DNA of 54,674 nt from Planctomycetota bacterium (GCA_030616775.1 JAUWWQ010000027.1:1-54674); one strand, 5' to 3'; numbered from the stretch's first letter, positions 45,552 through 54,538 are shown. Program-made: numbers and translations. Notes: generated from the letters alone by a model not told the origin.

Positions 45552-46133
45552 TCAACGCGTCCGGTACTCGATAGAGGCGCAGATTTGATCAAACAGACGG
45601 TATGTTTCCGGGCTGATCCGGCCCCCGCGAACACTTATAGACAACGCGTAGGCATCACCATGCTCTAGCGCCACCGCACGCACCAAGACATCTATGACCG
45701 GCTCCCAGACCTCCACCGCGTCGAGCGGCCCGAGCTTCCTGTCAAACCAGGTAAAACGGGCCGTCCCCACGGGAGGTATGCCCAGGCCGAAATGGGCACC
45801 CAGCACGTGCTCACACACCTCCCGAGCGCTTCCCGCTGTTGTATCTTCCAGGCGGTACACCACCAGTATGGCCACACCCTCCGGCTTCGTGGAGCCGTAG
45901 AACTGGTATGCCGGCCCAAGCCCGGAAAGACCGAACTCGCCGCTGAATCGTCTCGGGGGCCGGAATGATACCGACCACCCTTCAGGCTCGACCCTGGACC
46001 CCAGCGTATCGCCCGACCGTGCCCAGGTCATCGCTACGGCCAGAAAAGAAGCCAGCAAGAGCAGCAGGATCGAGGCGACCAAGGCCCGGCGAGGAACGAC
46101 CGGCTTCTCGATACTGTAGACCTCGATGACCAT
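45552..46133 (-). CDS. membrane-anchored hypothetical protein
   Basis: A 193-residue protein with one N-terminal membrane segment (ALVASILLLLLASFLAVAM, residues about 17-35), a short linker, and a periplasmic alpha/beta domain with GWSVSFRPPRRFSG, PEGVAILVVYRLED and the closing ETYRLFDQICASIEY. The closing motif recalls the PsbP/DUF1795-like fold, which binds nothing obvious. No family was assigned. ATG 46133 (MVIEVYSIEKPVV) starts close to the membrane segment. It is divergent from the DUF502 gene. Confidence 0.65.
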   Translation of the reverse strand: MVIEVYSIEKPVVPRRALVASILLLLLASFLAVAMTWARSGDTLGSRVEPEGWSVSFRPPRRFSGEFGLSGLGPAYQFYGSTKPEGVAILVVYRLEDTTAGSAREVCEHVLGAHFGLGIPPVGTARFTWFDRKLGPLDAVEVWEPVIDVLVRAVALEHGDAYALSISVRGGRISPETYRLFDQICASIEYRTR

Positions 46134-46241
46134 AGGTCCAATGTAGCGCGGGAACACTTAGGCCACAACCGTTGACGCTGGGAAGCATATTCAATAGAAG
46201 GGGGAACCACCTGCGATTCGCAGGACTCGGCACAACTTTGG

Positions 46242-47192
46242 ATGGCAGTCCGTGGTGGAGGCTTCCGGTCTCGCGTTTCCGTGGGAGCACTGGACAGCGT
46301 GGCAAAACACGAATTCAAGAGCGATTTCCGGAGGTTTTTCCTCCGTGGGTTGGGTGCATTGGTCCCCACCCTCCTGACCATCGCCATCATTGTCTGGGCT
46401 TTTCGGCTGGTCAACGACAATGTGGGGGTACAAATCACCAAGGGTATGCTGCACCTGTGCTCATGGCTTCGCGACCAGCCCGCCCCGTGGTTGGTCGATC
46501 CTTCAGCGCCGGCGAAAGATGCGCTCCGATACGGCACACCACTTGACGAATGGAACGAGCGAGGCCAGCAACTCACAATTGAGTACAGTATCATCCAAAA
46601 CTATAAACTCATACAGGAAGAAATCGCACCGGGCCGGGACCCACAGGTCGTTGCCGAGGCTCGGAAGGCGAGAAACGAGGCGTTGTGGAGGATCGCTTTC
46701 GCCAAATACCGTCTGCACCTCCTCGGTTTCATAATCGCGATCATTCTCGTATACTTCGTGGGCTTTTTTCTCGCCAGTTTCATTGGTCGGACGTCCTGGC
46801 GAGCGGCGGAGGGCCTGCTCTATCGGATACCGCTTATCCGGGCGATCTATCCGAACGTTAAGCAGGTCACGGATTTAGTGTTGTCGGAGCGCTCCGTGGA
46901 GTTCTCCGGCGTAGTGGCGGTGGAATACCCTCGCAAGGGAATCTGGTCGGTCGGCCTTAGCACCGGCGGACCGATCAAGCAGGTTCAGCAGCGAGTGACG
47001 AATGACCTGGTGAGCGTGTTTATCCCGAGTTCACCTACGCCGATTACGGGTTATGTAATTCAGGTGCCCCGGGAAGACATAATCGATTTGAACATGACGA
47101 TCGATGAGGGGCTGCGGTTCACCATCAGCGGTGGTGTGATCAAGCCGGAAGCTGCACTGCCGGGGCTGTCACCGGCGGACGAAAAGGAGTGA
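46242..47192 (+). CDS. DUF502 inner-membrane protein
   Basis: A 316-residue protein of the DUF502 family. Two membrane segments are clear: LVPTLLTIAIIVWAFRLV (about 41-58) and LLGFIIAIILVYFVGFFLASFIG (about 166-188), with a long insert between them. The family signature follows: IPLIRAIYPNVKQVTDLVLS, VAVEYPRKGIWSVGLSTG and VFIPSSPTPITGYVIQVPREDI. Function is unknown; some plant homologues affect membrane trafficking. An in-frame GTG at 46299 (AKHEFKSDFRRF) is a possible alternative start. It heads a same-strand block with hpf and the PTS genes. Confidence 0.9.
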   Translation: MAVRGGGFRSRVSVGALDSVAKHEFKSDFRRFFLRGLGALVPTLLTIAIIVWAFRLVNDNVGVQITKGMLHLCSWLRDQPAPWLVDPSAPAKDALRYGTPLDEWNERGQQLTIEYSIIQNYKLIQEEIAPGRDPQVVAEARKARNEALWRIAFAKYRLHLLGFIIAIILVYFVGFFLASFIGRTSWRAAEGLLYRIPLIRAIYPNVKQVTDLVLSERSVEFSGVVAVEYPRKGIWSVGLSTGGPIKQVQQRVTNDLVSVFIPSSPTPITGYVIQVPREDIIDLNMTIDEGLRFTISGGVIKPEAALPGLSPADEKE

Positions 47193-47255
47193 GGCCGCCT
47201 CGCGGCACTGGTTCGGGGTAGGCGGTAGTGGCCGCCCGAATCGGGAGGTTTACAG

Positions 47256-47582
47256 GTGCAGATTCGTATAGCAGGACGCCATGTGGAGGTCACAGACGAC
47301 GTTCGGGATTACGTTGAAAGCAAGGTGGCCAAACTGCCCAGGTTCTACGACCGCATCCACGAGGTCGAAGTGGTGCTCGATCATGAATCTGAGCAGTTTA
47401 CCGCCGAAATGATTGTACGGGCGGATCGCAAGCACACGTTCGTCGCGCGGGAAACCGGACCCGATACGTTCGCGTTGATCGACATGGTGATCGAAAAGCT
47501 CGAACGGCAGTTGATCAGGCACAAAGAGAAGAACCGCAACCGCAAGCACGATGGAAAAAGCGACCGTGCCAACAAGGGGTAG
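47256..47582 (+). CDS. hpf: ribosome hibernation promoting factor (short HPF/RaiA)
   Basis: A 108-residue ribosome-associated factor that inactivates ribosomes in slow growth. It has the beta-alpha-beta-beta-beta-alpha pattern of the family: MQIRIAGRHVEVTDDVRDYVESKVAKL, VEVVLDHESEQFTAEMIV and FALIDMVIEKLERQLIRHKEK, followed by a basic tail. This is the short form without the C-terminal dimerisation domain. GTG at 47256 follows a GGGAGG site. It lies directly upstream of a ptsN-like gene, the order common in regulatory PTS loci of other bacteria. Confidence 0.93.
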   Translation: MQIRIAGRHVEVTDDVRDYVESKVAKLPRFYDRIHEVEVVLDHESEQFTAEMIVRADRKHTFVARETGPDTFALIDMVIEKLERQLIRHKEKNRNRKHDGKSDRANKG

Positions 47583-47655
47583 CTGTCAGGAAGGCGCTAT
47601 CGGTACCGCGTGAGATGTTGGGGCGGCGAGGATCGTGGGGACCACGGAAGTTGAC

Positions 47656-48129
47656 ATGAAGCTTTCTGATTTGATTTGTGCGCCAGCGATAGTCCCGGAA
47701 CTTCAGGCCACGGACCGCAACAGCGTGATTCGCGAGCTGATTCAGTCGTTGGCTGACCACGGTGCCATTAAATCGGAACACGTGGAGACGGCCGCGCGGG
47801 CCACGATAGCCCGCGAAAATCAAGGCAGTACCGGCTTCGGCAAAGGAGTCGCGGTTCCGCACGTGAAGCACCATTGCATTGAGAAGATGACCGCGACAAT
47901 TGGCCGGTCGAGCCACGGGGTGGATTTCGCAGCATTGGATCGGGCGCCGGTCTACACGATCGTGATGTTGCTCAGCCCCACATCGGCTCCGGAAGAGCAT
48001 CTCGCGGCCATGGAAAAGATCTTCCGCTGCCTGCAACGTGAGAACTTCCGGCGCTTCCTGCGACAGGCTGAAACACGTGAGGCGCTCGTCGAACTCATAA
48101 CGGAAGCGGACGACTTTCAGAACGAATAG
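47656..48129 (+). CDS. PTS IIA-like (PtsN-type) protein
   Basis: A 157-residue protein of the fructose/nitrogen IIA family. MKLSDLICAPAIVPEL begins the domain, GSTGFGKGVAVPHVKH holds the phosphorylatable His69, and LLSPTSAPEEHLAAMEKIFRCL completes the core. PtsN-type proteins receive phosphate from HPr and regulate potassium transport and nitrogen-related functions instead of carrying sugar. No IIB or IIC is adjacent. ATG 47656 is used; a GTG seven codons earlier would also read in. Placed after hpf and before ptsH and ptsI. Confidence 0.92.
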   Translation: MKLSDLICAPAIVPELQATDRNSVIRELIQSLADHGAIKSEHVETAARATIARENQGSTGFGKGVAVPHVKHHCIEKMTATIGRSSHGVDFAALDRAPVYTIVMLLSPTSAPEEHLAAMEKIFRCLQRENFRRFLRQAETREALVELITEADDFQNE

Positions 48130-48191
48130 CGTCGTTCGTTAACGACCGTCCGTGTTGATTCGATCGATCCGCCGCGAGAGGTAGACCGCGA

Positions 48192-48503
48192 TTGACCGAC
48201 ACTCAGAGTGAGGCTGTGCGCGACGTAACGGTCCTCAATAAGGAAGGTCTTCACGCCCGTCCAGTGATGTACTTTGTGGACCTGGCGTCGAAGTACAATT
48301 CAAAAGTGTCGGTCACAAATATCTCTCGAGGGGAAGAGAAGGTCGATGGGAAGAGCGCCATGGAGATGATGCTGCTCGAGGCCACACAGGGCTGTGTTCT
48401 TAGGATCGAAGCTTGCGGCGAGGATGCTCGTGAGGCGGTCGATGCACTGGCTGCTCTTGTCGGCACAGGCTTCAACACGAAGACAGTTCACCAGCCCGAG
48501 TGA
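48192..48503 (+). CDS. ptsH: phosphocarrier protein HPr
   Basis: HPr passes phosphate from enzyme I to IIA proteins. The 103-residue protein has the phospho-acceptor His21 in KEGLHARPV and the regulatory Ser in VDGKSAMEMM, the site used by HPr kinase in other bacteria. The N-terminus has about ten more residues than usual. TTG at 48192 is the only start before the first strand that fits length and spacing; GAGAGG lies upstream. The HPr Ser motif implies possible HprK control, but no hprK is in the window. Confidence 0.92.
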   Translation: MTDTQSEAVRDVTVLNKEGLHARPVMYFVDLASKYNSKVSVTNISRGEEKVDGKSAMEMMLLEATQGCVLRIEACGEDAREAVDALAALVGTGFNTKTVHQPE

Positions 48504-48548
48504 AGAACCGTGTGGAGTATGAGACGATGCAGAGAGATTCGCGGCGCC

Positions 48549-48618
48549 GGGGCGGCATTCTCCGGACAACTGACATCTGGTCCGGGGCTGACGCAACGTC
48601 CGACCACGGCGCCGCCCC
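48549..48618 (+). promoter_or_regulatory. nested hairpin in the ptsH-ptsI intergenic leader
   Basis: GGGGCGGC (48549-48556) pairs with GCCGCCCC (48611-48618), and inside the loop CCGGAC (48562-48567) pairs with GTCCGG (48580-48585). It lies within the 148 bases between ptsH and ptsI and could be an attenuator or RNA-processing site. There is no T-run, so it is not a simple terminator. Confidence 0.35.
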
Positions 48619-48651
48619 CACACGTGTACTAGGTTGAGGTACCCAGCCCAG

Positions 48652-50394
48652 ATGGAGATTCTTCGCGGCATTTCGGTCACACCGGGCGTCGCCATCGGCG
48701 AAGCGGTAATCCTCGAGGCTGAGGACTACCGCATCCCCTACCGAACCGTGCCGGAAGACCAGGTTGCCGCCGAGCTGGCCCGTCTGGAAGCGGCGTTTAC
48801 ACAATCCATCGAGGAACTCGGCAAGCAACGTGATTACCTCAACACGCACTTGGGCCGCGAGGCCGCCAACGTGTTCGTGTGGCACATCGGAGTTCTCACC
48901 GACGAGCAACTCCGAAAGAGCATTGAATCGTTGGTTTTTGAGAAGCACGCTGCCGCGGCCTACGCCACCAGCACGGTCATGCGGAACTATCAGCGCCGAT
49001 TCATGCAGATGAGCGATCCTTTGCTGGTCGAGCGCGTGCGGGACGTGCAAGACATCGAACGGCGTCTGCTTCGGAGTATTCTCGGTGAAGGACGCGAAGA
49101 CCTGGCTCACTTGACAAAGCCGGTAATTCTCATTGCCCACGATCTGACTCCCACACAAACGGCCCATCTGTCCGAAACTAAGGTCATGGGAGTGGCACTG
49201 GACGCGGGGGCGGCGACATCGCATACCGCCATACTTCTGCGTTCGTGGGGTCGGCCGGGAGTGCTCGGCCTAAACGACGTGTCCACGCGAATCAGTGGCG
49301 GTGACCTGGTCGTGGTCGACGGCTCAAACCAGCTCGTGATTGCCAACCCCAACGAAGCGACGTTGGAGGAATATCGTGGCCGGGAAGCCGCCTATATCCG
49401 GCTGTTCGACAAGCTCAGCGAACTTAAGGACCTGCCGTCGGTGACGCGCGACGATCAGCGCGTGTATCTGTGCAGCAACATCGAGTTTCCTAACGAAGCC
49501 AAAGTCGGTACCGACAAGGGATCGGACGGTATCGGTCTGTACCGGACCGAGTTTCTGTACATGCGCCCGGAGGGGGCGCCTTCCGAGGACGAGCAGTACG
49601 AAGCCTATCGCCAAGTCATTCTCGGGGCGGAGGGGCGCCCGGTGACCATTCGCACGTTTGATCTCGGGGCCGACAAGTACACCCAGCAGAGAAGCTACGA
49701 ACAGGAACGCAACCCCATGCTGGGTCTGCGCTCGATCCGCTATAGCCTGCAGAACCTGGATATGTTCAAGACTCAGTTGCGGGCGATCCTGCGTGCCTCC
49801 GTACTCGGCGACGTCCGGTTGATGGTCCCGCTGATCGTCAGCTTGATGGAATTCCGCCAGGCGAAGATGGCCCTCCACGATGCCATGGAGGATTTGGAGG
49901 AGGTGGGTATCTCGTGCAACGGAAAGATGAAGATGGGGATGATGCTGGAGACACCCGCAGCCGCCATTCAGGTCAAGGAGTTCTGCCGCGAGGTGGATTT
50001 CATCAGCATCGGAACCAACGACCTGATTCAATACCTGCTGGCCGTTGATCGAGGCAACGAGCGTGTGTCGCAGTATTACACCGCATCGAATCCCGCACTG
50101 CTGCGCGCCCTTCGCGATGTGGTTCGGGCGTGCACGCAGGCCGGGGTCGAGTGTAGCCTTTGTGGTGAGATGGCGGGCCAACCGCTATACACAATGTTCC
50201 TGCTAGGTATCGGCCTGAGGAACTTGTCCATGGCGCCTGCCAACATCCCGGAGGTCAAGAAACTGATCCGCCTGGTCTCTTCCACGCAGGCCCAGCGCGT
50301 CGCCCGGCGGGCCCTGAGCTTCGAAACGGAAAGACAAGTAACCAACTACTTACGAGATGAGACGAGGAAAGTGCTGCCTGAGGATCCGATCTAA
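48652..50394 (+). CDS. ptsI: PTS enzyme I (phosphoenolpyruvate-protein phosphotransferase)
   Basis: Enzyme I takes phosphate from phosphoenolpyruvate and gives it to HPr. The 580-residue protein has the N-terminal HPr-binding and phospho-His domain (RGISVTPGVAIGEA; His191 in GAATSHTAILLRSWGRPGV, at the same place as E. coli His189), the PEP-binding signature GIGLYRTEFLYM, DLGADKY, the MVPLIVSLMEF segment, and SIGTNDLIQYLLAVDRGNE and CGEMAG near the C-terminus. ATG 48652 fits the family start (MEILRGI). It completes a PTS relay with HPr and the PtsN-like protein and no sugar permease, which suggests regulatory use. Confidence 0.96.
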   Translation: MEILRGISVTPGVAIGEAVILEAEDYRIPYRTVPEDQVAAELARLEAAFTQSIEELGKQRDYLNTHLGREAANVFVWHIGVLTDEQLRKSIESLVFEKHAAAAYATSTVMRNYQRRFMQMSDPLLVERVRDVQDIERRLLRSILGEGREDLAHLTKPVILIAHDLTPTQTAHLSETKVMGVALDAGAATSHTAILLRSWGRPGVLGLNDVSTRISGGDLVVVDGSNQLVIANPNEATLEEYRGREAAYIRLFDKLSELKDLPSVTRDDQRVYLCSNIEFPNEAKVGTDKGSDGIGLYRTEFLYMRPEGAPSEDEQYEAYRQVILGAEGRPVTIRTFDLGADKYTQQRSYEQERNPMLGLRSIRYSLQNLDMFKTQLRAILRASVLGDVRLMVPLIVSLMEFRQAKMALHDAMEDLEEVGISCNGKMKMGMMLETPAAAIQVKEFCREVDFISIGTNDLIQYLLAVDRGNERVSQYYTASNPALLRALRDVVRACTQAGVECSLCGEMAGQPLYTMFLLGIGLRNLSMAPANIPEVKKLIRLVSSTQAQRVARRALSFETERQVTNYLRDETRKVLPEDPI

Positions 50395-50444
50395 TAGTGT
50401 GACGTGGACCTCGCGGCGGCTTACTAAACCGTGCTGCCTGCTTG

Positions 50445-51167
50445 ATGCAAGCCAGAGAAATTCAGCAAGTAATGGGATGCTCGCAGACACGTGAAGCACC
50501 CGGCCCGGGTGAACGGCAACGATGGGTGTTCACCTACAGTGTGGATGGTGACCTGCGATTCCTGTCGCATCGTGATACACTGCGGATGTTCCACCGTGCC
50601 TTGGCGAGAGCGGCGCTGCCGGTTCGATACACCGAGGGCTTTAACCCGCATCCGCGAGTATCAATTCCGCTGCCGCTTCCGGTCGGGTTGGCGTCGGATG
50701 CCGAGTCGATCGTTGTCGAGTTCGACCAACTCGCAGACGGCGAAGCGGCGCTATGTGAGCTAGACCAGCAGTTGCCGGCAGGCATCAATATGACAGGTGC
50801 CCGACGCCTCAGGCCGCACGAGCGACTCCAGCCCGCCCTGGCGCGCTATCGTCTTGACCTGGGTGACGGGTTTAGTATAGATGTCGAGTCGCGCATCCGC
50901 CAGATTCTGGAGGCCGTATCTCTGAAAGTCGAACGGGCCAGCCGGAAGGACGGGCAGGTGCGGGCCATTGATGTGCGGCCCTATCTTGCGGACATGCATG
51001 CTGACGGCAACAACGTCGAGTTTGTACTTCGCATCAGTGGTGGCCGCACAGCGAAGCCCGCGGAGATCGCACAGACTTTGGGGTTCGACCCGGGCTCGAT
51101 TAACCATCGAATCCGGCGTTTGGAGGTGCAGTGGGAGCAGACAATCAACAGGCATACGCATTCATGA
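50445..51167 (+). CDS. TIGR03936 family protein (DUF2344)
   Basis: A 240-residue protein with the DUF2344/TIGR03936 core: WVFTYSVDGDLRFLSHRDTLRMFHRALARAALPVRYTEGFNPHPRVSIPLPLPVGLASDAE at residues about 28-88, and a C-terminal RTAKPAEIAQTLGF segment that may be a small helical domain. These proteins are usually encoded next to, or fused to, a B12-binding radical SAM protein (TIGR03960) of unknown role. That partner is missing here: enzyme I lies upstream. Two start codons, TTG 50442 and ATG 50445, adjoin; ATG is used. The stop overlaps the RNase E/G start by four bases. Confidence 0.9.
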   Translation: MQAREIQQVMGCSQTREAPGPGERQRWVFTYSVDGDLRFLSHRDTLRMFHRALARAALPVRYTEGFNPHPRVSIPLPLPVGLASDAESIVVEFDQLADGEAALCELDQQLPAGINMTGARRLRPHERLQPALARYRLDLGDGFSIDVESRIRQILEAVSLKVERASRKDGQVRAIDVRPYLADMHADGNNVEFVLRISGGRTAKPAEIAQTLGFDPGSINHRIRRLEVQWEQTINRHTHS

Positions 51168-53230
51168 CCGGCGATAAGACTCGAATTCCCCGGAGACGCA
51201 AGAGGGTGGTCAGACGCAAGAAGAAGACCACCATCCCCGGCAGCTCCGCCGGTACGGATACAGGAGGTCCGTCCGACGCGACGCCCGCAGTTCCTGCAGC
51301 CAGGCAGGTGGATGTTGCCGACGTGACAACGATGTCACCCGCGGCAGACGAGGGCGGCTCTGTCCACGCAGTCAAAAGAACGACACGCAGGCGTTCCAGA
51401 CGAAGTGCCAAGTCTTCACGTAAGAAGACGGGTAGTATGGTCGGTGCCGCTTCAGCCGATGCGAGCAGCGAGACCGCACCAGCCAAGATTGAAAAGAAAG
51501 CAGCCCCCCGCGCCGCCTCTCGTCGTGTCCGTCGGGCGCCAAGACAAGAGGAGCCCGCGCCCGACCGGGAGAAGGCCGCCGCAGAACGGAAAACGCCCCG
51601 CAAATCCAAAGCTGTTCGCCGACGGGCAACTGAAAGAGCGGTCGAGAGCAGGGCAGCTCCCGGTGATCAGGATGCGCGGGAGATGCTGATCAACGTCTCA
51701 GCCGGTGCTGAGTGCCGTATCGCCGTACTCCACGAAGGTCGTTTGGAAGAGCTGTTCATCGAACGCACGGCGACGCAGTCGCACGTCGGCAATATCTACA
51801 AGGGACGTGTCACCAACGTAGAGCCGAGTATCCAAGCCATATTTGTCGACTTCGGCTTGTCCCAAAACGGATTCCTCCATATCTCCGACGTCAAACCACA
51901 ATATTTTCCCGACCACAAGGGCCGGACGGAGGAAGTGGGAAGGAAGATCCCCCGGTACAACCGCCCACCTATACAGAAGTGTTTTCGCCGCGGCCAGGAA
52001 GTCATTGTCCAGGTGACCAAAGAAGGTGTGGGCACCAAAGGTCCGACCTTGACGACGTATCTCTCCATCCCCGGCCGGTTCCTGGTGATGATGCCCGGTA
52101 TGAACCGCCACGGCGTCTCGCGGAAGATCGAGGACGAGGCCGACCGGCGGAGTATGCGCGAGATGCTCAAGCAGCTCGAGCTGCCGTCCGGCATGGGTTT
52201 CATCCTTCGCACCGCCGGGCTGAATCAATCCAAACGCGAATTGCAACGCGATCTGCACTACCTGCAGCGCCTCTGGAAGACGGTGGCGGAACGCATCAAG
52301 CGGCTTCCCCCTCCTGCGGAGCTATATCAGGAGTCGGACTTGGTCACCCGCACGATTCGCGACATCTACACGGCCGGATTCAAGCGGGTGATCGTAGACG
52401 AGGCCGAAACCGCCAAAAAAGCGCGCGAGTTTCTGCAAATTGCAATGCCGCGATCCAAGACGGTTGTGGAGTTCTATTCCCACCGCGAGCCATTGTTCCA
52501 CCGGTTCGGTATCGAAAAGGAGATCGAAAAGATCAACATGCGCCACGTGCCGCTGCCTTCGGGCGGCTCGCTGGTCATCGATACGACCGAGGCGCTGGTG
52601 GCCATTGACGTGAACAGCGGCCGATTCCGCACCATGGACGACGCCGAGGAGACGGCCTTCCAGATCAACTTGGAAGCCGTCGAGGAGATCGCCCGCCAGC
52701 TACGCCTGCGCGACCTGGGCGGCTTGATCGTCTGCGACCTTATCGACATGCGGCTTGACCGTCACAAGCGCACCGTGGAACGGGCGTTGCGCGAAGCAAT
52801 CAAGAAACACAAAGAGCGGGCCAAGATTCTCAGAACCAACCCGTTCGGACTCATCGAGATGACCCGCCAGCGTCGCGGACCGTCACTCAAACGCAATATC
52901 TATTACGACTGTCCCCACTGCAAAGGCTCCGGTCTGGTCAAGATGCCTGACTCTGTGCTTCTCGATGTGATGCGTATCATCCAACTGGCCTCCCACCATG
53001 AGCATGTGCAAAAGGTGGTCGTCACGGTCGCAAGCGACGTGGCCTACCAGATCCTCAACAGCAAACGCAGCGCCCTCAATCAGATCGAGACGGAAACCGG
53101 AAAGCAGATCATCGTTCGTGGTGACGCCACTTTCACAAGCGATCAGGTGAACTGCGCATGCGAGGACGCCCGCGGGCGACCAGTTAACGCTGTACCGGCA
53201 TATTCCATTGGTGCCAACCAGGTGGGATAA
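51164..53230 (+). CDS. ribonuclease E/G
   Basis: An endoribonuclease that cuts single-stranded RNA in rRNA processing and mRNA decay. The first 165 residues are a basic, Lys/Arg/Ser/Pro/Ala-rich low-complexity region without counterpart in RNase G. Then come the S1 domain (HVGNIYKGRVTNVEPSIQAIFVDFGLSQNGFLHISDV), the 5'-sensor region and the DNase I-like catalytic domain with Asp482 (ALVAIDVNSGRF) and Asp525 (LIVCDLIDM), spaced as E. coli Asp303 and Asp346, and the Zn-link Cys583-Cys586 (CPHC), at the same offset as Cys404-Cys407. ATGA at 51164 overlaps the previous stop; a GTG start at 51131 is less likely. Confidence 0.95.
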   Translation: MTGDKTRIPRRRKRVVRRKKKTTIPGSSAGTDTGGPSDATPAVPAARQVDVADVTTMSPAADEGGSVHAVKRTTRRRSRRSAKSSRKKTGSMVGAASADASSETAPAKIEKKAAPRAASRRVRRAPRQEEPAPDREKAAAERKTPRKSKAVRRRATERAVESRAAPGDQDAREMLINVSAGAECRIAVLHEGRLEELFIERTATQSHVGNIYKGRVTNVEPSIQAIFVDFGLSQNGFLHISDVKPQYFPDHKGRTEEVGRKIPRYNRPPIQKCFRRGQEVIVQVTKEGVGTKGPTLTTYLSIPGRFLVMMPGMNRHGVSRKIEDEADRRSMREMLKQLELPSGMGFILRTAGLNQSKRELQRDLHYLQRLWKTVAERIKRLPPPAELYQESDLVTRTIRDIYTAGFKRVIVDEAETAKKAREFLQIAMPRSKTVVEFYSHREPLFHRFGIEKEIEKINMRHVPLPSGGSLVIDTTEALVAIDVNSGRFRTMDDAEETAFQINLEAVEEIARQLRLRDLGGLIVCDLIDMRLDRHKRTVERALREAIKKHKERAKILRTNPFGLIEMTRQRRGPSLKRNIYYDCPHCKGSGLVKMPDSVLLDVMRIIQLASHHEHVQKVVVTVASDVAYQILNSKRSALNQIETETGKQIIVRGDATFTSDQVNCACEDARGRPVNAVPAYSIGANQVG

Positions 53231-53260
53231 GCCTGGAAGCCGGCAATCGGTAAGTTTGAG

Positions 53261-53719
53261 TCAATAAGTATAGCCGCTAATCGTCACGTCCTTGAGCAGC
53301 GTTCCATCTACTATCAAGCGAGAGCCGCTTCGCAGCGGTATGCCGGAGTTGAAGTGCAGTACGTACCCTGGTTCCGGCATCCAGAAGCGGGATTTTACGT
53401 CAGATTCGTCAGCGAATTCCTCAATAAGACTGACCATGATGACGCCGCTATAATCATGCCTGCAAATGATGTCCGTAACGACGAAGCCGTTTTCTCCGGG
53501 GACATCCGGGATGACCACGAACGAGCCGGTGCCGAAACCGTAGAAGCTGCGGATCTCTCTCGGCGGACAACCCGGGCCCGTAAACTCCCTTTGCATCATC
53601 GCGTAATCGGCCAGGTCGACACAGCCGTCGCAGTTGCCATCGATGTTGGCATTGGCAAACATGAGAGGCACTGCCATCACCGCGGCACCCAATAGTACAA
53701 ACAACGTTAAGCGCTCCAT
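53261..53719 (-). CDS. exported protein with dockerin-like calcium motif
   Basis: A 152-residue secreted protein. ATG 53719, with an AGGAGTGG site just before it, starts a signal peptide (LTLFVLLGAAVMAVPLMFANA). Immediately after it, NIDGNCDGCVDLADYAMMQREFTGPGC resembles one half of a type I dockerin repeat (D-x-N-x-D-G-x-V-D-L-x-D). The rest is a small beta-rich domain (GSFVVIPDVPGENGFVVTDII, GYVLHFNSGIPL). Single dockerin-like repeats of this kind are common in planctomycetal exported proteins without cellulosomes. The role is unknown. It is convergent with RNase E/G. Confidence 0.75.
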   Translation of the reverse strand: MERLTLFVLLGAAVMAVPLMFANANIDGNCDGCVDLADYAMMQREFTGPGCPPREIRSFYGFGTGSFVVIPDVPGENGFVVTDIICRHDYSGVIMVSLIEEFADESDVKSRFWMPEPGYVLHFNSGIPLRSGSRLIVDGTLLKDVTISGYTY

Positions 53720-54538
53720 TGCTACCACTCCTAAAAGCGACCTTGCATTGCGCACCAGACTTTGAATGGTTAATCACAGCTCCTCGTAGATTCCACGGAA
53801 GGGTGGCCGGTCCGAAATGTCCTGGCAAGATGCCCTGGTAGGGCACGGGCCTTTGCCGAGGCAAAGAGCGTCACCGATCTTAATTCAAGGACACCGGCAA
53901 TCGGCTTGCCGCCCGACATGGCCCCCTCCCAACAATTACAGGCCTCAACTACAGCCGAGTGACAGTATACACGCTTTGGCGTACCGACCCAACCTTTCCG
54001 GTTCCCGTCCCGCGGCGTTCGCCTGCGAACATCCACGTGCTCAACGCGGCTTCGAGACTGGCCATACCGGGTGTCGGAACCGCCTCGGCGGCCGGTGGGC
54101 TTGTTCTTATGGGTCGGTAACAGCAAGGTGTGCGGCTCTTCGGCGCTTAGGACGGAACGGCGCCCGACCGTAGCCCCGTGAACAGGCAAACTGAGCTATC
54201 GGCGGTGATCACGACGGCTGATGGTTGCCCGGCCCAACTCGACGCCTTTAAGAAGTTAGCGCGTCGTAATGAGAGGTGGCCGGTCGCCGGGAGTCATCGG
54301 ACTCCAGGAACGACAGGATCCCGCCTCCGCCGGTTGAGAGCTCCTCTAGCGTAGATGGAGAATTTTTGGCACAATCTGGTCCGTCGAGACAGCCCCAGGA
54401 CACGGCTTCTCGTCGAAGCGCGGAACTCTTTACAGACCGCGCACTTGGTAAAGAGTTGCCTCCACAATGGCCTGCCCCGGGCTCGGGCGGCTTCTTGGGC
54501 CAGAACCGGGCGCGGGGCCTCACCGTTACGATAGTCGC
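53720..54538. other. gene-free stretch before the ECF sigma factor
   Basis: About 820 bases between divergent genes. Open frames here lack recognisable motifs, signal peptides or ribosome-binding sites. No tRNA, strong promoter or repeat was identified. Confidence 0.45.

Noticed and set aside
53770-54189. 139-residue minus-strand frame before the ECF sigma factor
   Set aside because: Arg/Gly/Ser-rich composition, no motif and no start signal; looks like chance openness in GC-rich DNA.
54355-54385. Possible sigma54 promoter (TTGGCAC) before the ECF sigma gene
   Set aside because: The -12 element at the required spacing is not TTGC, so only half the consensus is present.
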